Shown here in pieces: positions 1 through 46,240 of a stretch of 64,000 bases of DNA; position 1 is the stretch's first letter; every line of letters starts with the position of its first letter. A model generated the notes under the pieces. The model was not told the origin of the DNA, searched no databases, and was given only the letters and a program-made list of their open reading frames with translations. This DNA is from Alviniconcha marisindica (Eukaryota; Mollusca; Gastropoda; Provannidae): the NCBI GenBank assembly GCA_018857735.1, contig JABMCL010001379.1, forward strand, positions 656,001 to 720,000. Reading direction: 5' to 3'. The translations under genes and the position numbers were made by a program.

Positions 1-305
1 AGTGTATTGGTATCACGCTAACTTCGCACCCAGTTGGCTTAACCTCAGACACAGAGTGTGTTGGTATCACGCTAACTTCTCACCCAGCTGGCTCAACCTC
101 ATACTCAGAGTGTGTGGGTGTCAGGCTAACTTCTCACCCAGCTGGCTCAACCTCATACACAGCATGTGGGTGTCAGGCTAACTTCTCACCCAGCTGGCTC
201 AACCTCGTACACACAGCATGTGGGTGTCAGGCTAACTTCTCACCCAGCTGGCTCAACCTCATACACACAGCATGTGGGTGTCAGGCTAACTTCTCACCCA
301 ATGCA
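1..305. repeat. Minisatellite, unit ~53 bp, ~6 copies
   Basis: The array consists of CAGGCTAACTTCTCACCC-type units with AGCTGGCTCAACCTCATACA, lengths 50-58 bp, running off the left edge. On the minus strand each unit carries CAGCTGGGTGAGAAG, which resembles a splice donor. Whether it derives from the next ACSL exon cannot be judged here. Confidence 0.85.
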
Positions 306-600
306 TAACAATAGTTCACAAAACAATAGTTCACAAAGTCAGTCACAAAACAATAGTTCACAAAGTCAGTCACATCCACCTGATTCCACCCCAAACCAAA
401 GTTCACAACATCAGTCATGTCCACCTGATTCCCAAAACGAAAGTTCCCAACAACAGGGTGACGTGCAGCTGCTACTGGCATCAATACAAGCCTGCCAACT
501 TCTCACCAGCAAAGGCAAGCCCAAGGAACGTTCTGCCACAGTACCACTGACATGTCGAAGCCCATGATACAAATGCCTGCAGTCACAGTGTAGTTCCAAA
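306..600. repeat. Short degenerate CAAAACAATAGTTCA repeat and unique sequence
   Basis: Several copies of AACAATAGTTCACAAAGTCA lie at 306-440, followed by sequence without recognisable coding potential. No ACSL exon was found here. Confidence 0.5.
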
Positions 601-619
601 CAAGCCCGCACTAGCAGTA

Positions 620-33220
<32,601 letters not shown>

Positions 33221-33224
33221 CCTG
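33221..33224 (-). promoter_or_regulatory. Splice acceptor directly before the ACSL start codon
   Basis: The minus strand reads CAAAACTTTCAG|G followed at once by ATGGCGGAC. The pyrimidine-containing acceptor one base before the ATG suggests that the 5' UTR is carried on an upstream exon. Confidence 0.6.
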
Positions 33225-33925
33225 AAAGTTTTGTTTGGCTACTCCTTTCAATGGAATAAATGTGGGGTTTTGAGACCGAATCAAATGACAGAACAATGAT
33301 GTATCACAGCTGAACTGCTGGAATGGCTGTCTTGTGATTATGTCCAGCAGAACTGTCCACCTTCTTCCTTCCAACACTTGAATTTATAAACAACTTGACT
33401 GAATTTAAAAGGCCGACGATGATCTTGCTACATCACCTATTGCAATAGCAACAACACCAACAAAATCCCCTGTTTAATATATATATACTATATATATATC
33501 ACTGTGAGTATTTAAGCACAAAATGTACTTTGCTCGATGTAGGCTTCCCAAAACTTTCAGCTTCAATCACTTGCTCCAAACACACAAACTAAGCTGGCTA
33601 AAGCTTTCACAGGGTTTTGGTTTCAGTGTAGTCCGTGCATCCCTAGCGCGTAGCCAATGAACACAGATGTTGTTTGCACCACTGCTGTGGTTAACGAGAA
33701 CAGGTGTGAAGTACAGCGGGGCACGGTGCCACACGCCAGCAGCCGCCAGAGGAAGAGCTGCTGTGTGCCCTGGCTGTTACTCAAGCCTGCTCCGTCTGTG
33801 GCATCAAGTCAGGTGTGCAAGCCACAGCAAGTGATCTGGAACACAGACAAATGAACCACATGCATTACATACATCATTCATAAATGAGAACCAAAATGAA
33901 AAACACATACACATGCTCGTGCCTG

Positions 33926-33928
<3 letters not shown>

Positions 33929-33958
<30 letters not shown>

Positions 33959-34182
33959 TCACATACATACATACCCACGCCAGCTCATACACATGCAGTG
34001 CACGCACACGCGCACACACACACATTACTTACACCATTCATGAATGAGCACCAAAATGAAAAACACATACACATACACATGCAGGCGCACAACACACACA
34101 CACACGCATTATTTACATTATTCATGAACGAGCACCAAAAAGAAAAACACACATGCGCCTGCACACACACACACACACACCA
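33929..34182. repeat. (CA)n with three copies of a ~125-bp unit
   Basis: ATTCATGAATGAGCACCAAA and ATGAAAAACACATACACATG recur at about 33870, 34040 and 34120, separated by CA tracts. Confidence 0.75.
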
Positions 34183-34189
34183 GTGAAAA

Positions 34190-35789
34190 TACTTCTAAAT
34201 CTTTTATCAGTTTTGGACTCTGGTGATCATGAAACAACCATGTTGATTCCCTGAAGGCAGACTCCCAACCCTAGCACTGTAGCAGCCACAGATCTGTACA
34301 AGTCTACTGAACTGGTAAAACAGCCATGCAGTTCCAGGCTATCACTATGTACAACAGAATTACAGTGAATATGCAACCTCATAACAAGTCAGCCTGATCA
34401 TCAACCATCAATCAAATCAGTCTGTCATATTAAATTTCTCAATGCAAGTAAATGATCCTTTTCTTTAAAACCAATACCAATTAATAAAATAAAAATGTAC
34501 AAAAAAATTATATGTGTGATCCAGTACTGCCACCAGGCCAACACATTTTGTAGTAGTAATACTTGCTAACAACTGTGCACTGCTTGTCCTTTAAAAAATC
34601 AAAAAATCAATAAGCTGCTATCAAGTAACTGTATCAAGTAACTGTACCCCAAAGGTTTGAAAATAACACTGGAGTGGTAATGAAACAAAACTGAACAGAC
34701 CTGAGACACAGATATATATATTATATATACACATGTACAGCCTTGTTGCATTATAAACAAAGCCTAATCAGATGTGGTCCTTGGCAAGCCACTTCTTTAT
34801 ATTTATATATATCAATACTGAACCCACTTATCCCGCCCACGATGAAGTAATCACACTCAGTCTCCTGCACCCAAGTCCAAAGTATCTCTCCTTCCTCGAC
34901 ACCAATCCTCAGTGAAAAAATCCAAAGCTCTCACGTCATTCTGTTCCTTATAGGCCAATGCAAACTCCTTGAGAGAATACTGCTATGCAAGTACTGCGGG
35001 CAGCTACACCTGAGAGAATACTGCAAACATTAAATGCCCTTACAGCTATGCTCAGATACTGCTGCACACTTACTTCACTCACTACACAAACATCCAACCT
35101 TGTGGTCCTGCTGGGTTTTCTGTTCTGAGCAAGCTGCCAATAAGTTAGAACTGAGAATAATCTGATAAAAAAATTAAAGAAAATTAAGCCGGTGTTTTTG
35201 TGAAGTGGGTGTCAGGCAAACCAGTACAAACGTACCGAGGACTGATAACGAAGCCTAAAAGCAAATCCCCACCATCAGGCAGGGACCAGTGAAGTTTACC
35301 AGTGTAGCTGCTACTGCTAAAGCACTAATATAGGGGGTCAATCCCACTAGACATAAACTCCCTTGGCCATTTCAGCAACGACACATGAAATCTTCAAAAA
35401 CAAGCCACAGTGGTGCCATTAAACCTTCTAGTCCAGCTGTCAGAATAAAATTAATAGCTGGGCACCAGGACAGCCCTGAGCTAAATAAAATTAAAAAAAG
35501 AAGCACCCTTTAATATCTCAAATAGGGTTGTACCTTGCAGTTCACCCACTGAGCAACCTCAGGCCCCTAGTGGTTTGGCTTACAGGTGTTCTGGGCCATT
35601 TAAAGGAACTAGCCTTCTCAAATTTGAACTGAAAATAAGTTCCTGAGCACTGAAAAGAACATGATCCATAGTATAAAAAACATTTTTTTTAGAAAGGCAA
35701 CTGAAAGCACCATTGATCAATATTGTCACTGATGCTTTTTTCATGTGCTCTTTCCTGCACTTTGCAATCTTTTCCTTTTGAATGAATGA

Positions 35790-35853
<64 letters not shown>

Positions 35854-36497
35854 GTGCATTAAAAACTTCCACAAAAAAACTTGCATGTGCAAAAATGCAA
35901 GATCGTGCTGACAATGTGTTAGTCTGTCTTAAGTAACTGGCACCCCTGTCACACATGAGTTAGTTCTCTTTACAATTAGTATTTATTGGTAACCAAATTT
36001 CAACCAGGCTCATTTTACCTAATATAAACTCGTGATTGATACATGTACAGATTGTGATATCGATCACCATCAACAAAAGTTTGAGACTCTTTCCCCCCAA
36101 AAGCCTACTCCCTCCTCTCTCTGACTGGGCATGAAATATGCAACCCCCCCCACACACACACACACACACATGGCCCCCATTTGGAGCCAGAGTAATGTAT
36201 CATGAAGTCGGTCAGTTGTTTTGTCCTGTTTGGTATGAACAGAATCAAATTTATATCTCAAACATGACAGTGCCTGGGTCTGAGAGGGCATATTTATCCC
36301 TAGTCAATAAGCTCACACCCTGTCACATGCCTGTAAGTGTAACTGACCCACCCTTGGATGATCATGTTCAGTTTCCATGGAGACACTGAAAAATCAATAC
36401 TAAAACTATGTTGGCTCAGGTCTCTTTTGTAAATTATAACTGGTTCAGAAACCACTCAAACATCCCAGTCCCATGAATGACTAAAAATTGCATAGGT

Positions 36498-36567
<70 letters not shown>

Positions 36568-38557
36568 CATAAATGTATAGGGTGTGTGTCTAATATGACA
36601 CATGCCACATTGCAAACTGTTTTCAATCTGCATGGTTTTGTGATTTGTATCTTGTCAAACGCCCTGCAGCAAATCAATTCAACATTCATTTTCTGGCCCA
36701 CACATAAGGACAGCCAGCTGCTACATATGCACTATCAGGAACACCATTTATTCTGTGGGTTTGCTAAGGCACTTAATTAAACCCCTGCTTTTATTTTAAC
36801 ATTCGCCCGGAACTAGTCACTACACACCCAGAGGCAGCCACTGCGTTGTCAACAACTAACAAGATCTGGTATTTCAAATATCAACTGAGAAGACAGCAAA
36901 TTATTCAGAGGATCTGAAAGCAAAGATTAAATTTAAAACCAAACAACAACAACAAAAACTGCATAAATTGCTCAATAAATGTACTCACCATGACCTATTC
37001 TAGTACTCACAAACCATCCATTTCTCTTTCTTGTTTGTTCTTTTCACGTTACTTCTGCACCCTGCAGCGGCCAAGGACAAAGGACAGCCTACTACTGCTG
37101 GGAGGGTTTTGTACCCAGGTCACTCTCACCACAAAGCTTTACACCCAGAATCAACTTCGCCTGAATCCACACACTGTGATTACAAGCTTTCACTGGTTTC
37201 AGTCAATGGCAGTTCAAGAGCCCCAGAGACAGCAAGGTCAACCAGCCCACCAGCCAACTGAACAATGGAACCTGGTACAGTGTTATTGGCAAATCTACAT
37301 GTCACTTTGTCAGCCTTCCTAACCCACGCATTCTCCTCTAATAGGGCTGACAGGCTCTGCAAGGCTTCCTTAAGGCTTAAGTCTTTCTTCCCAGCGATCT
37401 CCTCTGACAGGGCTGACACCTCCAGTGAGGCTTACTGCCCAGTCTTATTCAAGCTTCCACAGCGCTGTGTACGCAGTGCTGTCAGTGTGTGTGTCAAAAA
37501 CATTGCAGGTCATGTACGTTTTTTTATAATATATACCACTGACATCTCTGAGGGAAAGGGGAGGGTGGGGGGTGTAGTCATGGAGAGACAGCCATATGTT
37601 TTATATTACGCCTGTCTGTGTGTGTTTTACTTTTTCTTAAAGTTAAAGATGCTTCATTAACCCCTTGCAAGTTTCAATTCAAGACAGCTGGCCAGCAGCA
37701 CATTTAAAGTGAAACAGTGATCACTTCTTGTGCAAACAAAAGGAGGATACATTACTACTGTCATTACTTTGAATGGTTTTGTTGCATTACAGATAGGTTA
37801 CATAAATGATGTATTAACTATTAATAGTATTTGTCACTAAGTATCAGTATCGCTAGCAGTAGCTGCCAAATTCAGGTAAGTGAACTGCATTTTTGTTCTA
37901 ACAGTAACAATTAAGACTAATGTGCACTTTGGGACAATTAGACCTGCACTGACCAACAACTACATTTCTGCTGACTGTGAAACCACTGAGATGACAAAAA
38001 CAAGTTTGCAAGTTCCCCAAGCCCAAACAGCATGCTGAATCACACTGAAGATTCTGAATAAAATTGCTTCTTAATCTTAATTCTTATGCTGCTTTCAGGC
38101 AACTGGGTGCACCAGTTTCTCCTGCCTGTCATTTTTTTTTTTTACAAATAAGCAAGTCCACTCTTGAAAGCTCCAGAAATGACATCACACCTATTACATG
38201 TAGTTGTCATGCCAACATTGTTCCAAGCACTGGACAGGAAAACAACATAGCTTAACTGAAAGCAGATAAATGTCCTAGTTCTACATCTATTTTTTTACCA
38301 TTTAACTGTTGTTTAAGTGTCATTTTGTAGCTGGATATATAATGATAAAGAAGACTGTCCTGTAAATTTGCATGGTGTGTTCTGTTCTAATAGCGTTCTT
38401 TTTAACCTTCATGTGTTTGGATTGATAAGCTCCAGAGTTTGCATATATGATGGAAGACCAACTGATAAGCGTGAGAGGTGACAGGTTATCAGCAGTGTAC
38501 CTCTGTGACAGTCACTGGCACAGTTTCTCAGCACACTACATGTTAAAGAGTTAGCAG

Positions 38558-38615
<58 letters not shown>

Positions 38616-40059
38616 CTATGGTAGCAGGTGTTATGTTATGTGCACACACACCTCACACACAGTGACACATCCTTTAATTTTCATCTTACAGTGGCACTGT
38701 GATACTGATACAGTGATAAGCCAGTGTTCCAGGCAGAAGGAAATCAGTCATACTTGAACACTTGAAGTTATAATATGCTGTTGAGACACACACACAAGTA
38801 TGTAACTTGTATGCTCAAACATGCCTCAAACACGAGTCAAAGCTGACTAACCAGTATAACTTCAGCAACATTGAAATTATTATTTATAACACACAATATA
38901 TATATTATATATCTATATATATCATAAATTCATATGTAGTGATGTAACACCTGTTGTGCCACAAAAGTGTGTACTTACAAATGCTTGTTTGTATTTAAAT
39001 CCGATTACTAGTGCAGTGTTCACAAGTAACTTAGTGAAAATAGCCAACAACTTAAATAAGATGGGTATATATAATATTACATATGACTCAGAAAAAGTCT
39101 GGCATGATTTTGTCATAATATACAGTCATTTAAGGGTAAGATTTCTGCTTCACATTGCAAAGCTAGTTTTCTCATGAACAGCCTACATCAGTACATGTAT
39201 GCATGATATGAACTGATGCATTTGCAGCACTGACAAGAGTTTAAAAAATGGCTCATTTATCTGAAGTTTTTGTTTGCCATGCCAAACAAAAACAAAACTG
39301 AATCCAGAAAAATGCTCTTTGTCAAAACAACTCTTCAACTATGACAACTACCACTACCGCTACCAGTACCACCTTGTCATCCAATGGCACAGTCGATTCT
39401 GCACAGGTATGCATTCTGTAATCCATACAGTAAATCACTGAAATGATCATACAAACTGTATTGATCACTGAATACATTAAGAGTGATGCATACTGTATCA
39501 GGTATTATGTACAGATCTGTTATAAACCATGTACAGATAGACTAAATCTAGAATAGACAACATTCTCAACCTCTCCATCCTTTCTTGAAAAATCATTACC
39601 TGAAAAATAGCCCACCGTTTCTTCCAAATCTAAAGAAATTGCGGCCAGAAGAGTGTCAACTTAATTTGAATGTGGATCTCCGATAAAAGTTTTAGACAAT
39701 TCAATGCCAATAGTTAATTATTATAAATATAATGAAGCTTGCTGACATTAGTTACAAGTGCAGACCATATACAATGAAACATCTTTTTCTTTAAGTTTAA
39801 GCTATCTTGCTTATAATTTGACAATGTTTGTTGTTGTTTTTTCCAATGAATAAACTGAAGTGATCATTAAATTTAAATGACACACTTGTGTCAGGCACTC
39901 TAAAATTAAAAAAAAGAAAAGAAGCATTTCTAGTGCACTGAATCCCTCTATGACTGTATGTGTGAGGCTTGTGCTATATACATGAAACATTACAAAAATA
40001 CACAACTGTCAACTAATTTAATAATGCATTACATATCTTACTCTATCCCTCCCCTGCAT

Positions 40060-40096
<37 letters not shown>

Positions 40097-40760
40097 TACA
40101 ATCTTACAACCCATCGCTTCCCCCTCTCTCTACCCTAGTCTTTCCCCCAAAACAACAACAACAACAACAAAACACACATCAGTCAGCCACTGAAGACATC
40201 AGCAGCAAAATCAAGATCAAATCAAGTACAGTACCCAGCGCCTGTGGAAGGGTTAGACTTAGAGTAGCTCAGAGCAGGCAGAAGTAAAGAGAAAAGTTTT
40301 AAGAGAAGTTTTGAACTGTGAGCGAGAACTGCAGTGTCAGATATGAACAAATGAAACAAACCTCAACACAATTCAAATTACAATTTTTAATTTTATAAAT
40401 TTATATACCTTCTCATTCACTAAGTGAGTCTTTAGAACTGGAATTCATAATGAAATGATGATGTCACACTGCATGACAGAGAAAGAAATTTCTTCTCAGA
40501 CGAGGCTAAATAACACTGATAACATTAATAAAGTAAAAATTAATATTAAGTAACAGTAATAAATAAAGGAAGCATGACTGAATTGGAATTATAAAAGTCA
40601 TGTGATTTTGTCTTACAATGTCTGTTATCTGTTTATATTTATTAATGACTGATATATATATATATATATATATGCCACAAATTTGAAAATGCTTAATCAA
40701 GATTTTCTGCTGATAACACTAATATTTACTGATTAGTCTGATATAATCATAATATTAATA
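34190..40760. other. Gene-poor region between the ACSL start and the LINE relic
   Basis: No coding exon can be supported. Microsatellites are (TA)n at 35792-35850 and 36509-36563, (CT)n at 38560-38612 and (CA)n at 40063-40092. A region at 37040-37440 has a minus-strand open frame of 79 codons (start MSALSEEIAGKKDLSLKEAL) with an internal repeat (ISSDRADTSSEA/FSSNRADRLCKA on the plus strand). It has no recognisable family and may be an old element. Confidence 0.4.
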
Positions 40761-40779
40761 ATGTAGTCTGATAAACATG

Positions 40780-41004
40780 GAAGGTTTCTGCAAAACAGCA
40801 TAGATCAGCTGGTGCAGTCGACAAAGGACTGGCAGATTAAATTCAACAATGATAAATCAAATGTAAACTAAAAGTTTTACATGGAAATATAACCCAGAGT
40901 ACAGATATTTTATGGATGGCAGGGAGCTTAATTAAGTTAATAAGTGCATAGAGACAGAAAAAGACCTGGGAGTTTTTGTCGATAAAGAGCTAAAATTTGA
41001 CCAG

Positions 41005-41053
<49 letters not shown>

Positions 41054-41720
41054 TATATATAATAAATGAGGCTGTCAAAGAAGCAAACTAAATAGCAATC
41101 ATGATCACACATTACATCCAGTATAAAAACAAAGAAATTATGGTACTACTTTTTAAATTATTAGTTTGATTGATTTTAGAATAATGGTATTGGTAATGTT
41201 GTATGGACATCATGTTTAAGAAAAAATATAACTAGTATTAAAAATGCGCAAAGACACTTTACCAAATGTATTACTCATTTAGATTTACTGTTAGTGTTAC
41301 TGGCATTTTATAAACAACCTGGAGTACAAATAAAGACTAATGGTACTAAAATTACCATGCCTGGAATACAGAACGGCAAGAGGTGATATGATTTATGAGT
41401 GAAACATTTAAAATTATACATGTTTTTTATGATCCTGAAGCTGTTTGTTTCTTGTTCAAGCTGAATGAATCTGCTGGAACAAGAGGACACCCTTTCAAAA
41501 TTTCTAATCAGTTCAGTATTCACTAATTCAGTATACTGTACATTTTTCTTCTTCCTCTTTTTTCCCTCTTCTTCTTCTCTTTTCTTTCTTTTTTTCTTTA
41601 CAAACAGAGTTATTTATCAACAACTGGAACATTCTGCCACCCAACACTGGATTATTTACTATTAGCAGCAACACTAAATTCCTTCAAACACCTAGTTCTA
41701 CTGTTCCAGATAAACAATGT
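40780..41720 (+). pseudogene. Degraded non-LTR retrotransposon, reverse transcriptase C-terminal region
   Basis: Fragments in shifting frames spell the CR1/Jockey-type RT tail: DQLVQSTKDWQIKFNNDKS, YFMDGRELN, ETEKDLGVFVDKELKFDQQI, NEAVKEAN, HYIQYKNKEIM, RGHPFKISNQFS and NRVI then NIG. Many stops and a ~55-bp (TA)n insertion (41007-41061) show it is long dead. Confidence 0.75.
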
Positions 41721-42289
41721 CAACAGGACTCCAAATGGGAGCAAAAATAAATATCATATAGCACAAGGCAACTGACAAAAACAACCCAGGTCAATACAGG
41801 CAGCACTCTTAAAAAGAATAATTTTGGCCATAATATACACCAAAATACGACTTAGCAAGCCTGGGATTGGGAGCAGTTGGCTGATATAATTATGACAATA
41901 TGAGATATGAAACCTCGGGTATGGAAAAATAACTAAAACCACCACCATGTGGTTCGGCATTATAAAAGGGATGTTCAGACCGAAATCTTTTCGAGACACA
42001 CACATACACATTAAAAACTAAAATGAGAAAGTTTATAGACATAACAAGTATGGAGCGGCAGCCAATATCTGCTCAACTCTCGCTCTTTCTCTCTGTTGAT
42101 AGTCTTCAGTTGATGTTGATGAATACAAGAACTCTTTCTCAAGGAATCAAGCCCCTAAAAATCAAGACGTTCGAAAAACAGCGTAGGCTTACTGTGCAAA
42201 ACGGGCTGAAAACAGCAGTGTCCTTCACGAGGTCACTGCGCTCTGTTTCCCACTGTGGCAGACATAAACAACAAGCCTCAGGCCGGGTA

Positions 42290-42345
42290 ACGCATCTCTT
42301 CCGCCATTTTGCTGCTTACAAGCCTGACCCGGAAGTAAAACATGG
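42290..42345 (-). promoter_or_regulatory. Candidate TATA-less promoter (ETS + YY1-type motifs)
   Basis: On the minus strand ACTTCCGGGTCAGG (ETS core CCGGAAGT) is followed 20 bp later by CAGCAAAATGGCGGAAGAG (YY1-type AAAATGGCGG), in locally CpG-richer sequence. This arrangement marks many housekeeping-gene start sites. It lies 9 kb upstream of the ACSL ATG in the right orientation. A donor-like CACA|GTAAGC occurs ~130 bp downstream. The link to ACSL is inference. Confidence 0.35.
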
Positions 42346-42884
42346 GAAGGTCAAATTACTTGACCAGCTGCCGGCCGCTAACTTTCGTTTTCTGTTTCTT
42401 GAAAAGATTTTCAAACTCCAGAAACCATGCGAAAATTTAGCACAGATGATTGGGCACACACAAGCACGCACACACGCACACGCACGCACACACCGACTGA
42501 CGATATTTGGAGGTCAGATTAGCGATACTAAGAGTCCACATTTGCTTTTAAGGGAACCGTGTCTTGTCCCACTTTTTATTATTTTTGCCGGTATTTTTAA
42601 ATCAGTGATTCATTAGTGCACTGACGCTAAGCTGGAAATCAATAGAAGAAAAATGTGACACTGTCATCTATTCTGACTAAATAAGATCAAATCACTCAAA
42701 ACGTTAAAAAGAACGCTTATTATTTTAAACAAGGCAACGAATTTTCAGTGAAACAGACCATCAGAGACATAATCAGCTTACAAAGGACAGGCTGTGAAGG
42801 CGTGGCCTATTTAGCTGGCACATAGGGGAGAAGTTTTGGTCAGAGCCCAGGAGCTGTGTAAAAAAAAAGTCATGGTGGCCGTCC

Positions 42885-42935
42885 TGGGCTCCCGTCCCTA
42901 ATAAGCCTACGGTTTCTGTGGACGTAAAGCAAGAC
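42885..42935 (+). mobile_element. SINE family 1 tail fragment
   Basis: CCCGTCCCTAATAAGCCTAC, GGTTTCTGTGGACGTAAAGC matches the 3' end of the family 1 SINEs. No tRNA-like head is present. Confidence 0.65.
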
Positions 42936-42999
42936 TCAACCAAATACTGTTTTTGGGGAGGAAATCGCAAACACGAGGCTGACGTCAAATGTATTAAAT

Positions 43000-43395
43000 G
43001 AGCGTGATGTCTTAGTAATAATTTGATGTTTTCACTGTTGTGTTTCACTCTGATGTCAGTGTGATAAATGAGCGTGATGTCTTAGTGATAATTTGGTGTT
43101 TTCACTGTTGTGTTTCACTCGGACGTCAGTGTGTTAAATGCGCGTGATGTCTTAGTGATAATTTGATGTTTTCACTGTTGGTTTCACTCTGACGCAAAGT
43201 GTGTTAAATGCGCGTGATGTCTTAGTGATAATTTGATGTTTTCACTGTTGTTTTTCACTATGACGCCAGTGTGTTAAATGCGCGTGATGTCTCAGTGATA
43301 ATTTGACGTTTTGCCTGTTGTGTTAGTTTCACTATGACGGCAGTGTGTTAAATGCGCGTGATGTCTCAGTGATGAATTGACGTGTGGACTGTTGT
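43000..43395. repeat. Minisatellite, unit ~63 bp, ~6 copies
   Basis: Units of GTTAAATGCGCGTGATGTCT, TAGTGATAATTTGATGTTTT and CACTGTTGTGTTTCACTCTG decay gradually toward the right end. Confidence 0.88.
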
Positions 43396-43854
43396 GTTTC
43401 ACTTTGACTAACAACCCGATTACCCATGCATCAGGCCCATGTTACATTCAAGTCAGCCTCATGAAAATATTTGCACATTTTCTGCGTTTGCAGGCCAACA
43501 CTGATTGGCATGCATCTCAAGTTCGGTTCCGGCTGTTCCACTTTAACATTAAATATTGATATTTGAACATGTGATTTTTTGGATTTTAATTAATTTAAAA
43601 AAAAATTTGGTGGGTGTAGGTGTGACTGTGTCTGTGGGTCTGTGGGCGTTGTCTTGGCTGTGGATGGACAGGCGGTTCATGTAAGCAGCGTAGGAATATG
43701 AGTAATTGATACTTAATCAGTCTCAGAAGAGATGCTTTACGATGTTTTATTCCGTTTTACTCGGTGTTTTTTGTTTGCTTTGTTTTCCGTTTTATTTTAT
43801 TTGTATACTCTTACCTTTGTTATATTGAAATGTCTAAATGTGCTCCTCTCTCTC

Positions 43855-43866
43855 TCTCTGCGTACG

Positions 43867-43926
<60 letters not shown>

Positions 43927-43945
43927 TGTGTGTGTGTGTGTGTAT
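43855..43945. repeat. (GCGT)n / (GT)n microsatellite
   Basis: About 16 GCGT tetranucleotides are followed by a short GT tract; CpG-rich and potentially Z-DNA forming. Confidence 0.9.
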
Positions 43946-44559
43946 GTCTGTGTATGGAAATCGAGTGACCCAAAAGGCAAATTTTCATTTCATGCATTAA
44001 AAGAAAAAAAGAAAAGAAAAGAAAAAAGGTGTTTTATCCTTGTATCTGTAACACGAGACACAATGAGCTTCACGTATCAGACTCAGTTTCAACTGAACGG
44101 TACACTGCGGCCCGCGTGACCCGCCAGCTCAAACTGCCTGCTACCACAGACGCGTCTCTGCTGATGCGACATTGGGTCACTGCCGCATGTGCACTTTAGC
44201 ACAGAGGTGTGCCACTTCGGTTTTGGGGCCCCACCGCGTCAAGGTTAAGGTTAAGCCTAGCAGCGCGACCTAGCCAGTGCACAGGCACGAAAATGCACCG
44301 GTTATCTGTCTCGCACGGAGAACAAATAAGTATGTGGGACAACCGATCGAGGGGGTTAAAAAAAAACACCCAAAAACGAGAAAAAAGTGTGTGTTTTTAA
44401 ATATAAAAAAAAGGTTGTTATCAACGCAATATGAGTTGAAGGTCCTGGGTGCAATGTGGATTTAGTCAGTCTACGCACGTAGAACACGAATAAGATTGCT
44501 AACTTATTCGCGCCCTTGCCCCTAAGTCCACTGGGTCAGTCTGCACGTCGATAAACAGA

Positions 44560-44595
44560 CAGAAACACAGACACACACAGACACACAGACACACA

Positions 44596-44657
<62 letters not shown>

Positions 44658-44685
44658 AGCACACACGTACGCGCGCGCCCGCACA

Positions 44686-44724
<39 letters not shown>

Positions 44725-44804
44725 ACACACCACACGCCGCACGGGCACACCGCCACCGCCGCGCAGCACACCGCCCGCGCACGCAACCCACCCCCACGAC
44801 CCCC

Positions 44805-44835
<31 letters not shown>

Positions 44836-44873
44836 CACCACACCCACCGCGCCACGTACGCGCGCGCCGCACA

Positions 44874-44925
<52 letters not shown>
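44560..44925. repeat. Long interrupted (CA)n tract with C/G-rich interludes
   Basis: CA repeats are broken by CACGCACGCGCGCC-type blocks over ~365 bp. The open frames seen here are low-complexity artefacts. Confidence 0.9.
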
Positions 44926-45054
44926 AAGTGCATGACCCCCCCCCCACACACACAACTGATATTGCGCAGTTGCCCAAGTGTAGCGCGTGTAGACAGGGGA
45001 GAAGAGATGACCCAGTAAACATGCCCCTACCGGCCACGTGCGGGCATGTTCAAT

Positions 45055-45231
45055 GGAAAGGGGGCCGGGGAGGGGGGTTGGGGGGTTGGAGGTGGAGCTG
45101 GGGGGGGGGGGGGGGGGGCGTGGGGGGTATATGGAGAGAGAGGGTGGGGAGAGCGATCGAGGGTAGTGACTGAGGGGGTAGATACGTGGGGGGTGAGGTG
45201 AGAGGCTACAAGAAAGAGAGAAGAGAGAAGA

Positions 45232-45297
<66 letters not shown>

Positions 45298-45300
45298 TTT
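45055..45300. repeat. G-rich tract followed by (GA)n
   Basis: GGGG runs at 45060-45190 (G-quadruplex potential on the plus strand) grade into a GA repeat at 45235-45295. Confidence 0.8.
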
Positions 45301-45594
45301 TACTTGTAGTTGACCTGGTGTCCGTTTTCCGTTCCTGTACAACTTCGTGCACCTGTGACTCCAGTGACGGCTCAACATACTTCTCTCAGTTTTGGCACAA
45401 ATATAGTTGGGTGTTTTCTAGTACTGATACTAAGCTTTTCTTCAGAGAAATCGCTTTCCGACATGATCATACATGAAGATCAAACATCTGTCACTGGCAA
45501 GTCTCTCCGGATCGACTCAGTGTTGATCTTAGCCGTGTCGTCAGCAGACAAACTGAACGGTGATTTCACACAGGACTAACTCTGCATTTCTAAG

Positions 45595-45597
<3 letters not shown>

Positions 45598-45655
<58 letters not shown>

Positions 45656-45664
45656 CCACACACT

Positions 45665-45728
<64 letters not shown>

Positions 45729-45916
45729 CTGACTGACGGAAAGGCAGATACGGAAACAACAACCTCATGCAGTTGTCTGTCATTTCCGGGATGAAAAACT
45801 TTCAGGCATTTCCAGAAATACACTGACGGATCAAACCCATCATTTCTGGAAATGCCCGAAAATTTCAGGCACTATTCCAGTTATTGGAATGCGCGGTTTC
45901 CCTATATGACTAACAA

Positions 45917-46002
<86 letters not shown>

Positions 46003-46161
46003 TGGTGTATGTGTGTGCATCAGTGTATATGTGTGTCAGTGTGAGCACTTGTGCATACACAACTTATGTGCGTGTGCATGTTGTGTGTCGTGTGTGTGTG
46101 GTGTGCTGTGTGTGTGTGAGTGTGTGTGGTGTGTGTGTGGTGTGTGTGTGTGTGTGTGTGT

Positions 46162-46231
<70 letters not shown>

Positions 46232-46240
46232 CATGCGTGT
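45598..46240. repeat. (CA)n and (GT)n arms flanking a perfect 15-bp inverted repeat
   Basis: A CA tract occupies 45598-45723 and GT tracts 45919-46240. Between them GGCATTTCCAGAAAT (45805-45819) and ATTTCTGGAAATGCC (45842-45856) are exact inverse complements. The whole can fold on itself. Confidence 0.85.

Noticed and set aside
42023..42616. 197-codon plus-strand frame starting MRKFIDITSMERQPIS
   Set aside because: No recognisable domain, low-complexity HARTH stretch at the end, and it overlaps the candidate promoter on the other strand; likely chance.
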